NCBI RefSeq assembly: GCF_021233435.1
Contig: NZ_CP089468.1
Coordinates: 2,714,597-2,778,596, forward strand
Source: Halobacterium noricense
GTDB taxonomy: Archaea; Halobacteriota; Halobacteria; Halobacteriales; Halobacteriaceae
Length of the DNA: 64,000 bases
Direction of reading: 5' to 3'
Position 1 is the stretch's first letter; every line of letters begins with the position of its first letter. The position numbers were made by a program, and so were the translations under genes. Shown piece after piece: positions 62,900 to 64,000 of the stretch. A model generated the notes under the pieces. The model saw only the letters and a list, made by a program, of their open reading frames with translations. It had not been told where the DNA came from and did not search any database.

Positions 62900-63008
62900 T
62901 ACGGGCCCTCACGCAGCGGCCCGTTTTGAAAACTCCGGCTCGAAGAAAGCCAGCAAACCGCACGAGTTGCCGGGAGACGCGGAAACGCGAGAAGAACGGG
63001 ACCGACAG

Positions 63009-63590
63009 TTACGGCGTCTCGTCGGTTTCGAGGGAGAATTCCGCGGTCGGGTAGGCGGTACACGTCAGCATGTATCCCTTCTCCATCTCGTCGTCGCTGA
63101 GCGTCTCGTTGTTCGTGTGCTGGACGAGGTCGTGGGAGTCCTCGCCGCTGGCGATACGGCCACCGCACGACAGGCACTGGCCCTGACGGCAGGCGTACGG
63201 CAGGTCCCAACCCTCCTCTTCGCCGGCGTCGAGGAGGCTCTCGTTGTTCCCGACCTCGATGGTCTCGCCTTCCTTGACGAACTCGATTTCGTAGTACTCG
63301 ACTTCGTCCTCCGGGATGGACTCGGGGTCGAAGCCTTCCTCCTCCTCGCCCTCCTCTTCGAGTTCGCCTTCCGCAGCGCCGCCCGCGACTGCGCCGGCAC
63401 CGCCGCCACCGCCGATGGAGCGGTTGTACGGCTCCGGGAAGTCGGTCTCCGGAACCGTCGAGGCGCGCTGTTCGAGGACCTCGCTGGCGATGTCCTCGGG
63501 GACGGGCTTCGGCGTGCCCTTCAGGAAGTGGAGCCCAACGAGCGTGAGCGCCATCCCGACACCGAGCAGCAGCCCCAGTGTGTTCACCAT
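63009..63590 (-). CDS. Membrane-anchored 2Fe-2S ferredoxin
   Basis: A 193-residue protein with one N-terminal membrane helix (LGLLLGVGMALTLVGLHFL), a Gly/Ala-rich and acidic linker (RSIGGGGGAGAVAGGA, then EEEGEEEEG) and a plant-type ferredoxin domain. Cluster cysteines are in YACRQGQCLSCGG and LTC. Extra acidic residues fit the halophilic ferredoxins. The long linker would let the ferredoxin reach membrane partners. It probably carries electrons, but the partner is unknown. Confidence 0.88.
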   Translation of the reverse strand: MVNTLGLLLGVGMALTLVGLHFLKGTPKPVPEDIASEVLEQRASTVPETDFPEPYNRSIGGGGGAGAVAGGAAEGELEEEGEEEEGFDPESIPEDEVEYYEIEFVKEGETIEVGNNESLLDAGEEEGWDLPYACRQGQCLSCGGRIASGEDSHDLVQHTNNETLSDDEMEKGYMLTCTAYPTAEFSLETDETP

Positions 63591-63683
63591 GTCCGGCGGT
63601 ACGGAGAGGGTGCTTAACAGTATTGTGATTGCTCACCGCCCCGCTCCGGGCGAGTTTTGAGGGGGTGGCGCGAACGCCGCCGC

Positions 63684-64000
63684 ATGGACGTCGAGATACT
63701 GCTGTACGAGGGGTTCGACGAGTTGGACGCGGTTGCACCCTACGAGGTGTTCCGGACGGCCGCCGACTTCGGCGCGGACGTCGACGCGAGCCTGCAGACG
63801 CTCGTGCCGAGCGATCGCGTGACCGCGAGCCACGGCCTCCGCGTCGAACCCGACGACGTGCTCATCGGCACGCCCGACCTCGTGCTCGTGCCGGGCGGCG
63901 GGTGGAACGACCGCGGCGAAAATGGCGCGTGGGCAGAGGTGCAGGACGGCACGCTCCCGGAACGCCTCGCCACGCTCCACGAGGGCGGCGCGACCATCGC
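63684..64000 (+). CDS. DJ-1/PfpI family protein (5' part; runs off the right edge)
   Basis: The first 105 codons of a class I glutamine amidotransferase-like protein, starting MDVEILLYEGFDELDAVAPY, with LVLVPGGGWNDRGENGAWAE. The nucleophile-elbow cysteine is not yet reached. The family includes proteases, chaperones, isonitrile hydratases and the N-terminal part of AraC-type regulators, so function stays open. Confidence 0.82.
   Translation, partial: MDVEILLYEGFDELDAVAPYEVFRTAADFGADVDASLQTLVPSDRVTASHGLRVEPDDVLIGTPDLVLVPGGGWNDRGENGAWAEVQDGTLPERLATLHEGGATI

Noticed and set aside
61305-62963. A 552-codon minus-strand frame and a 510-codon plus-strand frame over the MATE gene
   Set aside because: Both are out-of-frame shadows, rich in Arg or Glu/Asp without hydrophobic segments; one even runs through the tRNA-Arg gene.

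Overview
The window is chromosomal DNA from an extreme halophilic archaeon (class Halobacteria). The evidence is very high GC, strongly acidic predicted proteins, twin-arginine lipoproteins, leaderless promoters, archaeal information-processing genes (DNA polymerase D large subunit, Hel308, KEOPS Cgi121, SUI1/eIF1), F420 genes and many small families known only from haloarchaea. The genus is probably Halobacterium or a close relative, but that is an impression and not a measurement.

Layout. 1-3.3 kb: the 5' two thirds of DP2, overlapped by a PPC/DUF296 gene. 3.5-10.4 kb: a complete dipeptide/oligopeptide ABC importer (binding protein, two permeases, two ATPases). 10.4-15 kb: small conserved genes, a four-CBS protein overlapping glyS, and a dolichol-kinase-like membrane protein. 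15-19.5 kb: hel308 carrying a full-size intein, overlapped by cgi121. 20-25.7 kb: a sulfur-handling block, with TusA and DsrE2 diverging from a rhodanese/metallo-beta-lactamase fusion, two half-size YeeE/YedE permeases and a winged-helix regulator. A symmetric site lies in the divergent promoter, and a 63-bp tandem repeat has expanded inside one permease gene.

25.7-42.5 kb is ordinary chromosome: permease with YHS domain, tRNA-Gln, purO, aspartate kinase, two paralogous ABC-2 export modules on either side of uvrC, then uvrB, two metallophosphoesterases, cofE and mer. The space upstream of the second phosphoesterase holds strong hairpins and a candidate structured RNA. 42.9-43.6 kb has a decayed gene split near its end by a 284-bp miniature transposable element with 9-bp target duplications. 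43.6-51 kb: SUI1, NUDIX, a DtxR-type regulator, RimI, aconitase, a dUTPase/dCTP deaminase and DUF502. 51.3-55.6 kb: an iron-siderophore type ABC importer and a neighbouring regulator, each with a DtxR-like palindrome at the promoter.

56.5-61.4 kb is the most interesting part: an accessory island downstream of tRNA-Arg(CCG). Four copies of the tRNA 3' end divide it into three cargo segments: a Doc toxin with a small acidic partner; an MNT nucleotidyltransferase/HEPN pair whose HEPN gene is frameshifted, plus a small membrane protein; and a large Tat lipoprotein of unknown function. No integrase gene is seen, so it looks like an accretion of decayed elements at one attachment site. The window ends with a MATE exporter, a membrane-anchored 2Fe-2S ferredoxin and the start of a DJ-1/PfpI gene.
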